Positions 1 through 12,300 of a stretch of 64,000 nucleotides of DNA are shown piece by piece; position 1 is the stretch's first letter; each line of letters starts with the position of its first letter. Below the pieces are notes generated by a model. The model searched no databases. It saw nothing but the letters and a program-made list of their open reading frames with translations, and was not told the origin of the DNA. Location of the stretch: the NCBI GenBank assembly GCA_963969495.1, contig OZ018324.1, positions 139,992,355 through 140,056,354 of the forward strand, written 5' to 3'. This DNA comes from Ceratothoa steindachneri (lineage: Eukaryota; Arthropoda; Malacostraca; Isopoda; Cymothoidae). Made by a program: the position numbers and the translations under genes.

Positions 1-425
1 AGCTTGTTCAACTCTGGCCTTGTGAACTTTGATGACGTTGAAGTCGATCATGGGACGTTAGGTTTCTAAGGACCCAACGGGCAGAGACCTTGGTCACGGC
101 CAAATTTTCGTGGATGATGTTGATAAGACTTCCATATGATATTCCAAGTTCTCGCTCGATTTCCTCGACTTTCAAACGTCGACTTTCGAGGATCATTCTC
201 TCCACACAGGCCACATTATCCTCGTTGGTAACGTCTGATGGGCGTCCTGGACGGGGGTCATCTTCAAGGCACTCACCACCATGGCGTGACCATGGCGAGC
301 AATGGTTGCATAGGAAGGGTCGGTGTCGTTGTACACTGCAACCATGCGTTCATGGATCTGTTTTGCATTTTTTTCTTCCTTGGTGAAAAATTTGATCACT
401 GAGCGGTGCTCAACCTTCTCTACTT
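1..425 (-). pseudogene. Mariner transposase N-terminal fragment (broken)
   Basis: Two overlapping frames carry a mariner N-terminus: EEKNAKQIHERMVAVYND (residues near the start) and then LKVEEIERELGISYGSLI, the second helix-turn-helix, followed by KVSARWVLRNLT. These match the copy at 53583 (EGKNTKEIHERMVAVYTN; VKVEEIERELGKSRGSVI). The start codon position of that copy reads GTA here, a short stretch near the end of the first helix-turn-helix is missing, and a frame change near 200 separates the two halves, so this copy is dead. The DDD catalytic domain is outside the window. Confidence 0.85.
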
Positions 426-602
426 TGGAAAAAATTGTGACTGACGATCTGCGATCAGCAAATGCTTCTTAAATAGACGAGGCAGGAGTGTACAGCTGCA
501 GATCCTGACTTGTCATAGCTTGTCCTAACATCACCTACAAACAGCCATCCCCCTTCCCCTGTATTGCCCTACCGATTCACAAAACCTCTTGACCGCCCCT
601 TC
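1..602 (-). mobile_element. Mariner element M1, 5' part, cut by window edge
   Basis: The minus strand reads from a mariner terminal repeat (near 570-602, the reverse complement of GACCGCCCCTTC plus TA at 603-604) through a 5' leader into the N-terminal DNA-binding half of a transposase. It is clearly the same family as the element at 53405-54321: the leader and the paired-like helix-turn-helix segments match almost base for base. The terminal repeat continues as CAAGAGGTTTTGTG against CAGTAAGTTAAGCG in the other copy. The catalytic part and the 3' terminal repeat would lie left of position 1 and are not visible. Family and orientation are secure; completeness is unknown. Confidence 0.88.
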
Positions 603-605
603 TAT

Positions 606-795
606 ATAGTTTCGAACATTAGCTATGTTCATCTTCAGCCTATAATGGAGTAAAACAATATGAAAGCAAGCAAGCTTAGAATTCATAGAGAGATATATGT
701 TTTGATTGCTGATAATAAATTAAATTTGAGAGAAAATAATGCGGCAATGTAATAATGAATATTAGAGTTTAGCAAAACTTTCAAGAAAACAATGC
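606..795 (+). repeat. Half copy of fold-back repeat (matches 31849-32212)
   Basis: Sequence beginning GAACATTAGCTATGTTCA, with the landmarks CCTATAAT-GAGTAAA and CAAGCAAGCTTAG and the segment AATAATGAATATTAGAGTTT, matches one arm plus the loop of the inverted-repeat element at 31849-32212. Only one arm is present. The tip of the arm is replaced by the mariner M1 terminal repeat, so the mariner probably inserted into it. Confidence 0.7.
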
Positions 796-1279
796 AAAAA
801 TTACCTAGAGAGGAGAATGTGAACTTACAAAGAAAAAAATTGCCAAATTATGAAAACAAATTGAAAAAACATGCAAAAATAAAAAATTAAAATTAAATAA
901 ATGAATGAACACTTACCAACTTGAGAGAAGGACAGGAATCAAATGATTTAATATGTGGGGAATTTCAAATGAGCTAAACAAGGTAGTTGTTTAAAATAAT
1001 TTAAATATGGTTAACCAACTAATAGAACATTATAATTATCGGGTCATTGAGTGAGTTGTTATTAAATCTTAGGTCAAAATGAATTATAAAACAAACAAAA
1101 ATAAGATATTTGAATTAATAGATGTAAAGTGGTGTAGACAACTGACTTGAATTTAATTTTGGATTAAGAAGTAAGCATTTGAATAAATAGAGATTCCAAA
1201 ATGTTGAGATCTACGGATTTATCCGCAGAACCCAAAACTTTAAAATTTAAGGGGGACAATAATGAGGTACATTTATTCG
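796..1279. other. AT-rich stretch, nothing recognised
   Basis: Low-GC sequence with A-rich runs. No protein similarity, repeat structure or RNA gene was seen. Confidence 0.5.
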
Positions 1280-1726
1280 AACGATTCCTTATTGCAGAGA
1301 ATTTCCGTTTAGAAACGGGTGTTTCTGTGTAGTGGGAACCCCGCTATGTTTGCAAATCCTCAGCTTCAATTGTAGCGTAGTTTTACCTACGTAGCGTGTT
1401 TGGCAAATTGCACACCTAAATTGGTAAACAAGTGAGGACTTGAGTGGCAAGGGTAGCTTCTTCTTATGAGACAAGTAGTTTTTAAGAGAGATAGTGTTAA
1501 TTGGGATACAGTAGAATTCGATTTATGGATAAACTTTAGCTAAGATGAGTTTGTTGATCAGCGAGCTAATGTAGGGTATATTGAGATATATTTTCTCTCT
1601 CGATAAATTAGATTTGGCAAGAGAAATCACGTGTATTTTATTTAGGAAACTTTTCATCAATTTTTCGAGTAAGGATGGTAGGAATAAGTTAAATTTACAA
1701 AATTGTTTGAGATAAGACATCTCATT
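1280..1726 (-). pseudogene. Penelope-like element fragment with GIY-YIG endonuclease
   Basis: Two minus-strand frames join into the C-terminal region of a Penelope-like (or closely related GIY-YIG bearing) retroelement. The upstream part (1523-1720) carries EKIYLNIPYISSLINKL, the linker block typical before the nuclease. The downstream part (1289-1474) has HKKKLPLPLKSSLVYQF then CAICQTRYVGKTTLQLKLR and KHSGV, which is the cysteine pair plus the GIY-YIG-type 'Y-V-G-x-T' and following arginine of the nuclease. A stop/frame break near 1480-1520 separates them and no reverse transcriptase core is visible, so this is a 3' fragment. Assignment to Penelope rests on my recollection of the linker-plus-nuclease pattern. 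Confidence 0.72.
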
Positions 1727-3442
1727 AGGAAAATTGTTCCAGTCAGAGCATATTCTGAAACACGGTTATTCTGCAGCTTACAGATGATATTTTGGAGCAG
1801 TTTGGTAAACTCGAGAAATAATTAGTGCCAAGCAGAGTGGACGTGAATTTTCTATACACTGAAGTAGAAATTTTATTTTCTAACCGGGTGATCTAAATGT
1901 CCATAAATGAAAGAGAGTTATTAGTTTCGTGCTCCAGTGTAAATTTGATGTTGTGATGCTGGGAATTGATGTAATTTTGAAAATGAGAGGAATGATTCTT
2001 ATTTTAAAGAGAACGAAGCAATCGTCAATGTATCTTTAATAGAGTATGAGTTTGAAGTGATGTGGACAATTGGAAATGCAGCCCTGTTCTAGTTTGGACA
2101 GAAAGGCATTTGCAAACGATGGACCCTCCTAAAACGCTCGATGAGGGTTAAGTGTCCTAAAATTCCAGACCTCAGGGGGTAAACAAATAATGTGCGATAT
2201 CTGACTTGCGTTCGAACGAACTCAAGTGGCTAAGGCATATTTAAATACAACGAGTATCCAGGTACACAGAGAAGGAATTAATGAATTGATACAGGAAAAT
2301 TAGAACATTAACTTACAAGGACTAAAGTTAGTTTCAAAGGGAGGCTCGATCACCTTAGGTCAATAACGACCTAGATTTGATGCAAAATGTTTTTTGCTCG
2401 AGGTCCAGAAGAAAAGAAGATTCTAGGCTTCAAGTGGCCAGTTAGTTTTTACAAACTTACTTGCGTCATAGAGAGGAGTTATTGCTCGAGGCAAATACAT
2501 CGGCTTCTTCAATGCACTCTTTGATAGTGGACCACCTCCAATCCTTTATAAACGATCAAACTTCGGAAGAGAGCGAAGCCAAGAGCTCGTCGTTAAGGAT
2601 GAATTCGACTAGTGCTTCATAATCGTGGGGTTTTAGACTAATCCAGCCAGAAAGTGAATTGCTGTAGTAGTTTGGTTGTCCGCCTCCCCTTCCCTATGTC
2701 TAATCTCTTTCTTCTTTTGAGGAATGTGTGTGTGTGGATCGTGTGATCACCGTCTTTGCTTCGTGTGGGGAAACTCGATGGATCTCTATCGTGCTTCCCC
2801 ATTTATCTCCTGTTTTCTTTTTAGGCGGATTCTTTCAGCTAATACTTTCCTTTAGAAATAGTTTGGAAGTAATTAGTTGTGACTGAAGAAGGAAGAGCCA
2901 CCTAGACGGAAGATAGGTGAGTGAAGATTGTGTGAGAGTGGATATGGTTGAATGGGTTATGAGTAAAGATGTTTGAGTGTGGCAATGAATAGGTGACTAA
3001 ATGTGCCTTCACTTTTCCAGTTCAGTGGTACCGATTGTCGCTGACATCTGGCTTTAGGAGACCGCTGAAGCCAATCCTGACCCTCGCAAGTGCGTCTACC
3101 TTTTGGGGCAATTTTCTAAGGTGTGGACCTTGGAGAGCACCTTCCAGTCTCCAGGGAGTAATTGGAGTAGCGCCCAACCGACTGTGACCCAGCAGTTAGG
3201 ACCAACAAGGATCCCAGCTACCTGAACTTTTTGCTTTGCCAAGCCTGGGGCCCCTCAGAATCCCACAGAAAGTGAGCCACCTCCCACTTTCTCCAACACG
3301 TCTCACTCCATTAGTTAGATAAGGGTGCACCCGTCTTTCGCGATATCTTGGTTTTATTATTTGTTTGCGTGGCCAAGATCTTATGTAAGGCCTTTTGGTA
3401 AATATATAAGTGTGGTGGTTAACCAGAGTATTGTAAGGCCAA

Positions 3443-3445
<3 letters not shown>
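1727..3445. other. No recognisable gene; mixed-composition stretch
   Basis: Short frames only (for example 2993-3187) with no similarity I recognise. The part from about 3030 to 3310 is noticeably richer in G and C than its surroundings, which could be an old LTR or other element, but there is no direct evidence. Confidence 0.4.

Positions 3446-3510
<65 letters not shown>
3446..3510. repeat. (AT)n microsatellite
   Basis: About 65 bases of uninterrupted alternating A and T, producing a spurious Ile-Tyr repeat ORF. Confidence 0.98.
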
Positions 3511-3513
<3 letters not shown>

Positions 3514-3703
3514 ATGTATTTTGGTTTAGGTTGAGGGTTATATAATATTTGGGGTTGATTATTTTGCTATAATTACGGTTTATAAATTTAATTTAGAAAA
3601 TACTCTCTCTCCTCAATACCCTCTTCTTGAACCACCGAGTGGACCTTGTCAGGGTGGCGGGAATCTTTGGCTGGGAAATCGAGATCCCGCCGCTACAGTG
3701 CCT

Positions 3704-4299
3704 CTAAAGCGTTTTCCCCAAACTGACGGAAAGTTTGATTGGGTTGAATACGGGTGTAGCAAACTTAGTGCAGTAAAAATCCGGAGTCATATTATACGCA
3801 GCCAGCAGTTCTGAATACAACGTCGAATAATCAATTGTTGCCTCCGACGTGAAGGATATAAATATATCTGGAAGCTGGGAAATTAGCAATGGTAGGAGTT
3901 TGCGACGCCGTCTGGTTCGATATCCCAGTTGGTAACCCCGAATATTTTCTTGAAATGCGTTAAGTAAGACCGAAAATCTTCAGCGTCCTTGTAAACTGGG
4001 AGCTTTACAGACGCAGTTTGTGGGACGTCATTTCGCGAGTTGATGGATGGTGTCTCGATTCTCGCTCTTCTCATCTCCAAAACATGTTGGCAGATTCTTT
4101 CTCTTAATTCTTTCTCTCGCTCTTCTGCCCCTCCTATGATCTTGCTCTTCTCTGTCTTTCCTTTCCCTTGTCTCTTATTTTTCTGGTCTCTCCTTTCCGC
4201 TTTCTCGACTCTCTCTTCCTCTTGTATGTATGACAGAAGATTCTTGCCGGTTAGTTCAAGGGATTCTCCTTGCTATTTGAATCGGTCGAAGTAAGACAT
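3704..4299 (-). pseudogene. Gypsy (Gmr1-like) gag fragment G1
   Basis: The minus strand starts with MSYFDRFK just inside 4299, then a stop, then ESLELTGKNLLSYIQEEERV, a long Arg/Glu/Lys-rich coiled-coil segment, RRARIETPSINSRN, SVKLPVYKDAEDFRSYLTHF, a Trp-Asp-Ile motif, then in a shifted frame LPDIFISFTSEATIDYSTLY and NMTPDFYCTKF. This order (acidic/basic helix, KLPxYKD, SYLxHF, PDxY-KF) is that of retrotransposon gag proteins. The same landmarks recur at 23550-23760 and 26540-27060 in this window. At least one stop and two frame changes make it a pseudogene. Further pol sequence does not follow downstream. Confidence 0.75.
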
Positions 4300-4698
4300 G
4301 TTGCGTATTATCGAACTTGAAAACCTCCTCAGAAAATTACGCACACCGACGCGATTATTATTTTTCCTATAGGCACTCGGAAATAACTTCCCCACCGAAC
4401 TTGACCTGAGAGCCTTTACCTCTACCTAACTAACCCAATGAACAATTCTTACTGAGGCTTACACGGTCTGAAAGGATAACGTTCCGCTCATGAAAACACA
4501 CACAATAACAATAAATGGTAAATAGAAAATGGGTAATCAAAGAAAATGTTTTGCGCCTGGCAAAGGAGAAATTAAAAGGTAAAAGAATATTTGTCCGTAC
4601 GTTTTTAATAGCCAAAGCCTTCTACCTTATAACCACATAAAATAATGGTACAGAAGACCTTTGAAAGACCTTTAAAAAGACCCTGTAAAGCCACCAGA

Positions 4699-4702
<4 letters not shown>
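4300..4702. other. Stretch upstream of gag G1, nothing further recognised
   Basis: Could include the retroelement leader because gag G1 starts at 4299 reading leftwards, but I see no primer-binding site or LTR boundary. Confidence 0.35.

Positions 4703-4760
<58 letters not shown>
4703..4760. repeat. (AT)n microsatellite
   Basis: About 58 bases of alternating A and T. Confidence 0.97.
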
Positions 4761-4766
<6 letters not shown>

Positions 4767-6118
4767 TTGGAAGTTATGACGTTGAATGACCAGTATATAA
4801 ACATGTATATTATATTAAGACTGAGTGGGCGGTTATGGTCAATTGAGTCAGACGAGGGGGGAGATAAGGTAAAGGTGTCCCATTCTACTACGTGGAAGAA
4901 TTTATCTACAGAATCGAGTGCAATTGCCCGTTAATATAATAAAGAAGACTGCAGGAATCTTGGGCTATATAAAGGAGGAACAAAAATAATCTTTAAAAAT
5001 TACAATATATATACGATATATACAATTTCAAAAGATTGCAAATGGATAGTTAATGCTTACAGGGCTAAGATTAGAGAATTACCGGGACCGAATAGAAAAG
5101 CTAAAACGTGAGCACACAAGCGCTGGCTGTTGAACCAATATACGAATATTCACTTTACGGGTTGACTAGAGCTTGGAGATTGAGGCTTTATTAGATGACG
5201 CGTGGAATGGGTGATTGAACGAGTAAATCGTAATCCATGGAGTTTAACGTCTAGGAGTGGATTTGAGGAAGTAGTTAAGCCAGATGAGGTTAAAATACAA
5301 TCCAAGGATAGCCATTTGATTGGGGCTAAATTCCTTCGGTGAGAGTTCTTGCTTTCGAGCTCGAGAAGGGGAAATGGAGATACATCGAGAAAACGACGTG
5401 TCTCGTGAAAAAAGTCAGTTTATACTGCCTTTTCCAAGCTGTCCCTAGCATTATATATGTGCCGACCTGAAACGTAAATGCCTCAGCCCAAGGAGGAACA
5501 TCTCCTTTATCAAACACTCCACCGGGGGATAAAGATAAACTCCAGCGGAGTTTCTTGATATCGCCCAGAGAGCCGGGCAGCGTCTCCTTGCGCCTGCGCG
5601 CTTGGAATTATTGCTTCTGCCGTAGCAGCGAAAGCAGCTTGAATCTCTTATGGTTCTCACGACTTTGCTCTGCGTTGCTGGACCTAAAGCGTGGCCTCAT
5701 GGTGGTATTCCCCACAGAGGCGATATTGATTTGACGAAAATATATTTTGGTTGGAAAATAGCTGAGCGTAACAAAAAGCGTCTTGTGGATTTTATATAAT
5801 ACATTTTAATATCAGAGTTGATAGGTGAATATATGGACTAAACGTCGTTTGGATCTATTACACTGGTCTGCGTTGTTTTCAAGGTGAAATATATATAAAC
5901 TGATTTTAGAACAGTTTTTTGCAATAAATCTGAAAATCATGCTCATTTTACCCAATCAGGTCAGGTTTTGGAAATATGAGCACATTGTAAAAACCTCTAT
6001 ATTCCCAAATATTTGTTGTGAATGAAACACATAATAGCAAATATTGGAACGATTTACTTACAGAGATTTACAGGATAATTTTAATAGATAGCAAAAATTG
6101 TACAAAGCACAAAATAAG
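4761..6118. other. No recognised gene; GC-richer block near 5450-5710
   Basis: Short frames without recognisable similarity. Composition changes from A+T-rich to more balanced around 5300-5710 and returns to A+T-rich, as expected for an embedded fragment of foreign origin (possible LTR remnant), but no boundary repeat was found. Confidence 0.35.
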
Positions 6119-7697
6119 CTACTCCTGGATAAATGGTCTCTTCAGTGACCTCCATTTGTGCCAAGCAGACACCACATCCCTCTTAAGGCACCAACAGTAG
6201 TCATCCAGAAAGTTCACTTCCCATTGGGCTTGATAGCGTTCCTCCATGACACGGATGTCTTGGTGAAAGCGCTCACCCTGTAAATCACTGAAGTCTCCAC
6301 AATTTTTTGGAAAAAAGTCCAGATCGGACCGAAGAAATTGCATTTTCACTGACATGCGCGCACCAAGTTTGCGGAAATTCTCCATTAAGTCATCAACCAT
6401 CTTCTGGTAATGACGACTTCTGTGGTTACCAAGGAAGTTTTCAAATACTAACTTAAGGGACAGCCAGGCAGAGAGTTCAGTAGGATTTAATGAATCATCA
6501 AAACTAGAGTCTTTTATGAGCTCTTTTATCTGAGGACCATCAAATATACCTGCCTTAAGCTTCTCCATGCTGATTCATTTGAACTTGTGGTGGAGGAAGG
6601 AAAATCCTTCACCTTCCCTGTTCAGCACTTTTAAAAAGTTCTTCATTAGGCCGAGTTTGATGGGTAGGGGTGGAAGTTACACCTTGCTCGGTTCAACCAG
6701 AGGGTGGGACAGAACATTCTGTGAGCCGGGTTCTAATCCTTGTCTTGATGGCCACTCTTGTCTGACATAATGCTGGTCATCAGTCTGACTACCACACAAA
6801 CACAAAAAGCATGGATACTTTGTGCACCAACTTTAAGATCTCCACAAATTAACCATTTATGTTCCTAGTAATTGAAAGCAGACAACAGACGTTCCATGTT
6901 GTTGTGGGATTCTTTTATTTCAGCTGAGTGTCCAACAGGAAATGATGAAACCTTATTTTCATTATTCAGAAGAACTTCCTTGAGACTTCTGTTAGACAAG
7001 TCAATAAAAAGTCTAAATTCCATAGCAACATACTTCATAGCCATTAATTTCATCAGTTCAGCATTATTGTTATAGTAGATCAGTGAAGACGCTTCATCGA
7101 ACATAAAGAATTTTCAGAATTCGCTTTCGCGTTCCCGATACCAATAAAACGTTGTGCCTGAGGCAAGTAGACGTTTCTCTCAAAGACAAAAACCCGGGCG
7201 GGTTGGGTCAATAACACCGATCGGTCGTCCTTTTCTGGCTCGTATGCTCTACACTCACCTGTATCAGTCACGTCAGTAAATTCGGAATCATAACTAGATT
7301 CCATGATGACATGCGGCTCAAGAAAAGGAACATCTGCTCCATCGGGGATTGGCTTTATGGCAGAATGAAGATCAGGGTATTGAACATGGTGCTTGTTCTT
7401 GCAATTGATGCCTTTAAAATTTGTCATGCAGAATTATCAGTCGGTAACGTGATTTTTTTCTTCCCTCCATACCATTGGGACACCAAATTGCATACTCTTT
7501 CTTTTTCTATTCCTCGAATCCCGTAAGTTTTCCACACATGCATTGCAGCAAATATAGGGAGCAAATGCTTTATCCTGGTGATCTAGTTTGACTTCAAAAT
7601 AAGCGTAATATGCCTTCTTCACAAAATCCGTGATTTTCACTTGATGGTTTGGAAGAACCACGTGTCCGCAGATGAAACAAAATTTGTTAGGATGGTT
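6119..7697 (-). pseudogene. Family X transposase-like gene, copy A
   Basis: The longest copy of a family seen four times here. Reading leftwards: Cys pair CFICGH (about 7680), KITDFVKKAYYAYF, HQDKAFAPYICCNACVENLR (second Cys pair), FGVPMVWREEKNHVTD, then two consecutive stops exactly where the third Cys pair should start (Cys and Tyr codons are TGA and TAA), FCMTNFKG, YPDLHSAIKPIPDG, an acidic linker, FRLFIDLSNRSLKEVLLNN, SFPVGHSAEIKESHNNM, EHKWLICGDLKVGA, and after frame changes the blocks KLKAGIFDGPQIKEL, AWLSLKLVFENFLGNHRS, GERFHQDIRVMEERYQAQW and DDYCWCLKRDV. I recall this as a multicopy uncharacterised protein of arthropods. A transposase role is inferred from copy number and from a D / C-x2-C / H-rich / acidic pattern. 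Confidence 0.7.
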
Positions 7698-8450
7698 CTT
7701 AAACTTTCAATCCATCGTACTGCACAACTAGACCTGAAAAGAGAAAGAATAACTAGTTATTTAAGGTAACCCATGATCAGCTGTGGCAAAAAGAAAGCCC
7801 ATATACGCCTGGATGATAGCGCCAATTTGGAAAAATATGCTGTAATCAAAATCGAGGGGATCTTAGAACCAGACCTGACCAAAGAAAATGAATGATATTT
7901 TTGAATTCAGCACGCCTCCTAAATCAGTTGGAAAACCCTTAACCTTTAATAAAATGTTTTAAAACGCGTTCTAGTGTTATATAAGAGCGAAGATATCTTT
8001 ATTGACCATTTAATATATAGAAGCGAAGATATCTTGCTTTTGATCATAATATCTTTTGCTTAAATCATCGCTCGCTGCTTTTCATTTTTTCCTTTATTCT
8101 GTTAAAAAAATTTATGTCCATCCTTTTTTTTTATTTATATCCAAATAAATATCTTGCTGTAATCTGCTATTACTAATATATGATTTTTTTCTTGTATTGC
8201 CATCTACGGTGCTCTCTATGTATAAGTCATGTACTGCCAACTAGTCTCGTTTTCATCCGAATAAACTCCTCTTTATACATACGATTTCCTTATTCTCCTT
8301 CACGTTGCTTTCAATCCAAACAACATTGTCTCTTTTTCCGTACTAAATACACTCAATTCAATCTTTATAACTCAGCCACTATTGTGAGGGAATTCAACGT
8401 GGAATTTCTTGTCCAGCACGGACCTTTTATGCGCTGTATAAGGTTCTGTT
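7698..8450. other. AT-rich stretch, nothing recognised
   Basis: No gene, repeat or RNA feature seen. This lies directly upstream of family X copy A, so any terminal sequence of that element would be here, but I could not identify one. Confidence 0.4.
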
Positions 8451-9370
8451 AGGCTTAAATTGGTAAGCCTACCCTTCCCCCTTCCACAAGCAGTAGCCTC
8501 GTACCGCGTCCAACACGATTCACCTTTACACGGGTTAGAATATCCTCGGCAAGAAGATTCAAGGCCATTCGAGAGTAGAGCTGTTTCCCAATAGACCCCT
8601 CCCCCCCGCGGGTAGAGCCTAAGACAAATATAGTGCTCGTTTCTCATGAGACAGACACAGAGTTAAGAAATTTCGCCCTGCCCTAAGAAGATTCCCCTAG
8701 TTCCAATTCAGGTGCTAACAACAAAGCAAAGTGACGGCTGAACTAGTTGTGTATTGTAATTAGCCCCAGCCAGTGAGGTAATTCCATTTAACTATCGCTA
8801 CCGAGCGATTTTTTCGACTTCACCCATCAACTCCTGTCAAAGTTCTCCTCGTTCGTCCCTCGTTTTTGGGTGGCCGAAATACTCTCCCCTAGACCGGACG
8901 TTACCGCCCCCTCCCATTTCGGGGAACCTTGATCACTTTAAATTCCCGCTCAAAAGCTCCGAGCGGCCTCGCCTCACGTGCAGAAGACATCCGTGAAGCC
9001 TTACCCCGACGTCTCACCCGGAATCCTCCTTAAGCCAACCCCCTCTTTCCCTTCAGTAACCCATTTGAGTTAATAAAATTTGAATAGGCTCTTCCTGTAA
9101 TACCATAAATTTTAACTTCATAGTCTGATTCTTACCTACAACCTCCCCCCCCCCCTCGTTCATCTGATGTAATTTTGCCCATCAATTATCTTATTATTTT
9201 TATGTAAATAAAATTATATTCTTGTCTCTGCCTCTTTAAGTAACCTTGAGCGATGCCATTGCCCATATTATACCTGACCTCGCTGCACTCTTATCTCACC
9301 CTCCGCCCGTCAAAACTCGTGGTGTTCTGTCCCTTTGTCGGCTCGCCTTCAAGTTGTTGGTCCCTCCCCC
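8451..9370. other. GC-richer segment with pyrimidine runs, possible LTR remnant
   Basis: Composition shifts clearly: many CCC-rich words, several CCTC and CCCC runs (for example near 8601-8612 and 9146-9158) and AATAAA-type words near 9075 and 9207. No coding similarity was recognised. A decayed LTR or other non-coding element is a guess from composition only. Confidence 0.3.
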
Positions 9371-12300
9371 ATAGATATAATATGGTATTGATTTAATATA
9401 ATGTCATACCACGACAAGTATCATTTAGCTTTTTTGGCATCAAAAGCTATTTTGAGCCTAATTCTTTTCAAATGAATAAAGTTCCGGCATTTACACTTCT
9501 TTCAATGGCAATAGGTTTAGTGCTACCTTTCAACTTCTTTTATTTATATAAAACATGTGCTGCCATTAATACTTTTCATTATCACGGTTTCTCATTCAGC
9601 TTAGGTATTAGTAAGTTCTTGCTTTTTTATCATTGTAATTGACTTGCCACTCCTCATCCCACTGAAGAAGTAAAATTAAACCCTAACTATGGCACCCGAT
9701 TGGAAACCAACTTAACATACAAAAAGATAACAGAAGAGAATAAAATAGCTGGCATAGCTGTGCCTTCAACCATGATCTGATATAGCTTCTTTGACAAGGC
9801 TTTATCAAACAGATTGATACATAGCTGAGTATGATGAAAAGAATAGGTACATTAAATTAAGTGTTTGATATCTTTCAAATCCTTCGATGAAAGTAATTGC
9901 ATTAATCTTTTTGATCATACGGAGGACAACTAAGCTTTGGAAAGATCATATTTCTAAAATCGATCCATTTTCGCCCCTATTGGAGAATGGAGCTTAGTAA
10001 TAAGAGTGATCAAGATATATGCCAAATTTGAGTGCAATAACCATTGGTTTATGTTTTTAAGTATATTTTTTGGTTTAAATAATTGTGTGCTCGAGGATGA
10101 GGGTGAGTTATGTGGCTTTGGTATAATTTGGATGAACGCAGTGTAAAATTTGTGGTTGTAAAGATAGTAATAGGAGCCTCTTATGATCCTAGCAGCAGAT
10201 GGACGTTAAGAGTTAGGCTTAACTTCGATAGATGGAATGTATGCGAGAGAATGTTAAAAAATAGTTTCGCGTTTGGCTGTACTTTTAAGGGAGAATATCT
10301 AGAAAACGTGTTCCGAAGGATTACTGCTTGTCGACGTATGAAATACAAATATCATAGTTGGCAATATCCAAGAAGCTTTCGAGTGGGAAATATAATGACC
10401 GTCTGTGGGCATAGATAATTTAACTACTTCCTTAATAAAGGGTTCAGAAAAAAACGACTCTCTCTTTGAAACATAAAATATTTTATAATTAAAAAAGCCA
10501 TATCAATTTATTCGCATTAAAATTGTTAATAGATAAATTAGTAACATAACAATAACATTAATCTAGAAGCATGTTGTTATATTATAAATTTTATTTAACT
10601 AAAGCAACGGTTCTAAATTACTTTCCTTATCTTAAAAGCTCTTTTGAACGTTTCAACTAAGCCAGATATTGTTTTATAAATTGTAACTACCGTCGTGGTA
10701 TTTGTGAAAACACCTTATCTATCTTTAAAAATATAGAGCCTTCTTCTTAAAGATCGTAATGTGAGAGAGTACCTCGGCGAAACAAATCCTAATCGATGAC
10801 TAGAGCGAAAGCAAGCATTGAATATTTTGACGTTACTCTGACTTGCTGACTTGATACCACTTTATTTTTACTTGTAGGATAATCATAAAATGCAGCTGAG
10901 GGTACAAACCCGCAACACACAATTTCAAGATTTCCTTAATGATGCCATTAGAAATAAGTAATGGAGTGCCAAAGGAACTAAATTAGTCGATCTCTGCGAA
11001 TATTTTATTCGACGTATTCTAAAGTCCATTCATGTTCTCTGAAAACATTTTGAGCACCTGGATTATTAAAATAATTTGGAATGTAAACAACTCATTACCA
11101 AATTAATACTACTATTAAACAATATTTGATACTACAACGAGTAAATACTAAGCTTTACTCATTATTGCACTGAACTTTATGTACACGAAAGTTTTATGTA
11201 TATAAGAAAACGAATGTAAGATGAATAGAATATTTACTTAAAATTAGATAATTATTCGACTTTTGCGACTAAAATGGAATCCAGCTTCTCTGAGTCATCT
11301 TTTCTTCATCCATTCAACTTTGTTTCATTTCAAATTCTGCTAATAACATTATAATTATTATTTCCGTTTTTAATACGGGTAACACATGGAAGGAAATCAG
11401 AATTAAATTTGTCGTTGATCTTATTATCAATGTGTTTGTGCTATTTAAGATTTGCTTAGAAAAATTCCCTGATGAGTCCAGAAATTTTGTAAGTAATAAA
11501 AAAATTTCTAAACCCTCTTTATTTTCTCTGCTCTTGTGGAAAATCTGTCTGAGCAAAACCATTTTACTTATGTGTATATATCTAGTAGTAAAACATAAAT
11601 ATGAAAAGAGAAGAAAAATACGTGGTTTTGTCGAATACTATAATCTTTTGGTTGTGCAAAATGTGGTTAGTGTATAAAAGTAGCTTGAGTAAGGGGTCAA
11701 AGATCTGACAGTAACTAGGGTCATTAAGGCAAAACCCAGTAAAACTAAATTATAGCTTTTTATCTACTATGATTTGGCAAGGGAAATGGAGAAGAGCACA
11801 CTTGTTTAAGTGTGTTACTAGTGAAGTCAAATTTAAAATACTGCTCCCTCTTTATGGCAGATGAAGCCTTTTCCCCTATGCAATAAAGAGGAGAGAATAA
11901 GAAGAAAGAAATTTTATAAAACAAATTTATTGCTCGACTCGCTCTCAATTCTGGAACCTCATAAAACTCATAAGGACAATACTAGACAAAGGGTTACATA
12001 ATAATTCCATAAAAACAAGTCCAAAATGTTAAATCTTTTACTCAAAATATTTCCTGCTGCAGTTTGAAAATTCATATATTTTAGACTTGCATAGAAGTGA
12101 TGTTGCTCGTAAAGCTAAATATATTAATTCCTAAAACTCTAATTTTCGTAGATAGAAATTTTTGTTCTGCATAAAAAGATCTATATGTAATTGTAATAAT
12201 ACGTCAAAAATATTCACTGCATATTTTTTAGGTTTCATATCTTTTCGATAACTAAAGAAAAATTTTATTTTCACAGTTTATTATCCACCTCTATTTTGAT

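Noticed and set aside
3325..3534. Open frame with a long Ile-Tyr repeat
   Set aside because: Product of an (AT)n microsatellite; the same artefact recurs at 17939, 24280, 31635 and 40365.
10110..10418. 102-codon frame as a possible gene
   Set aside because: No recognisable domain and no supporting context.
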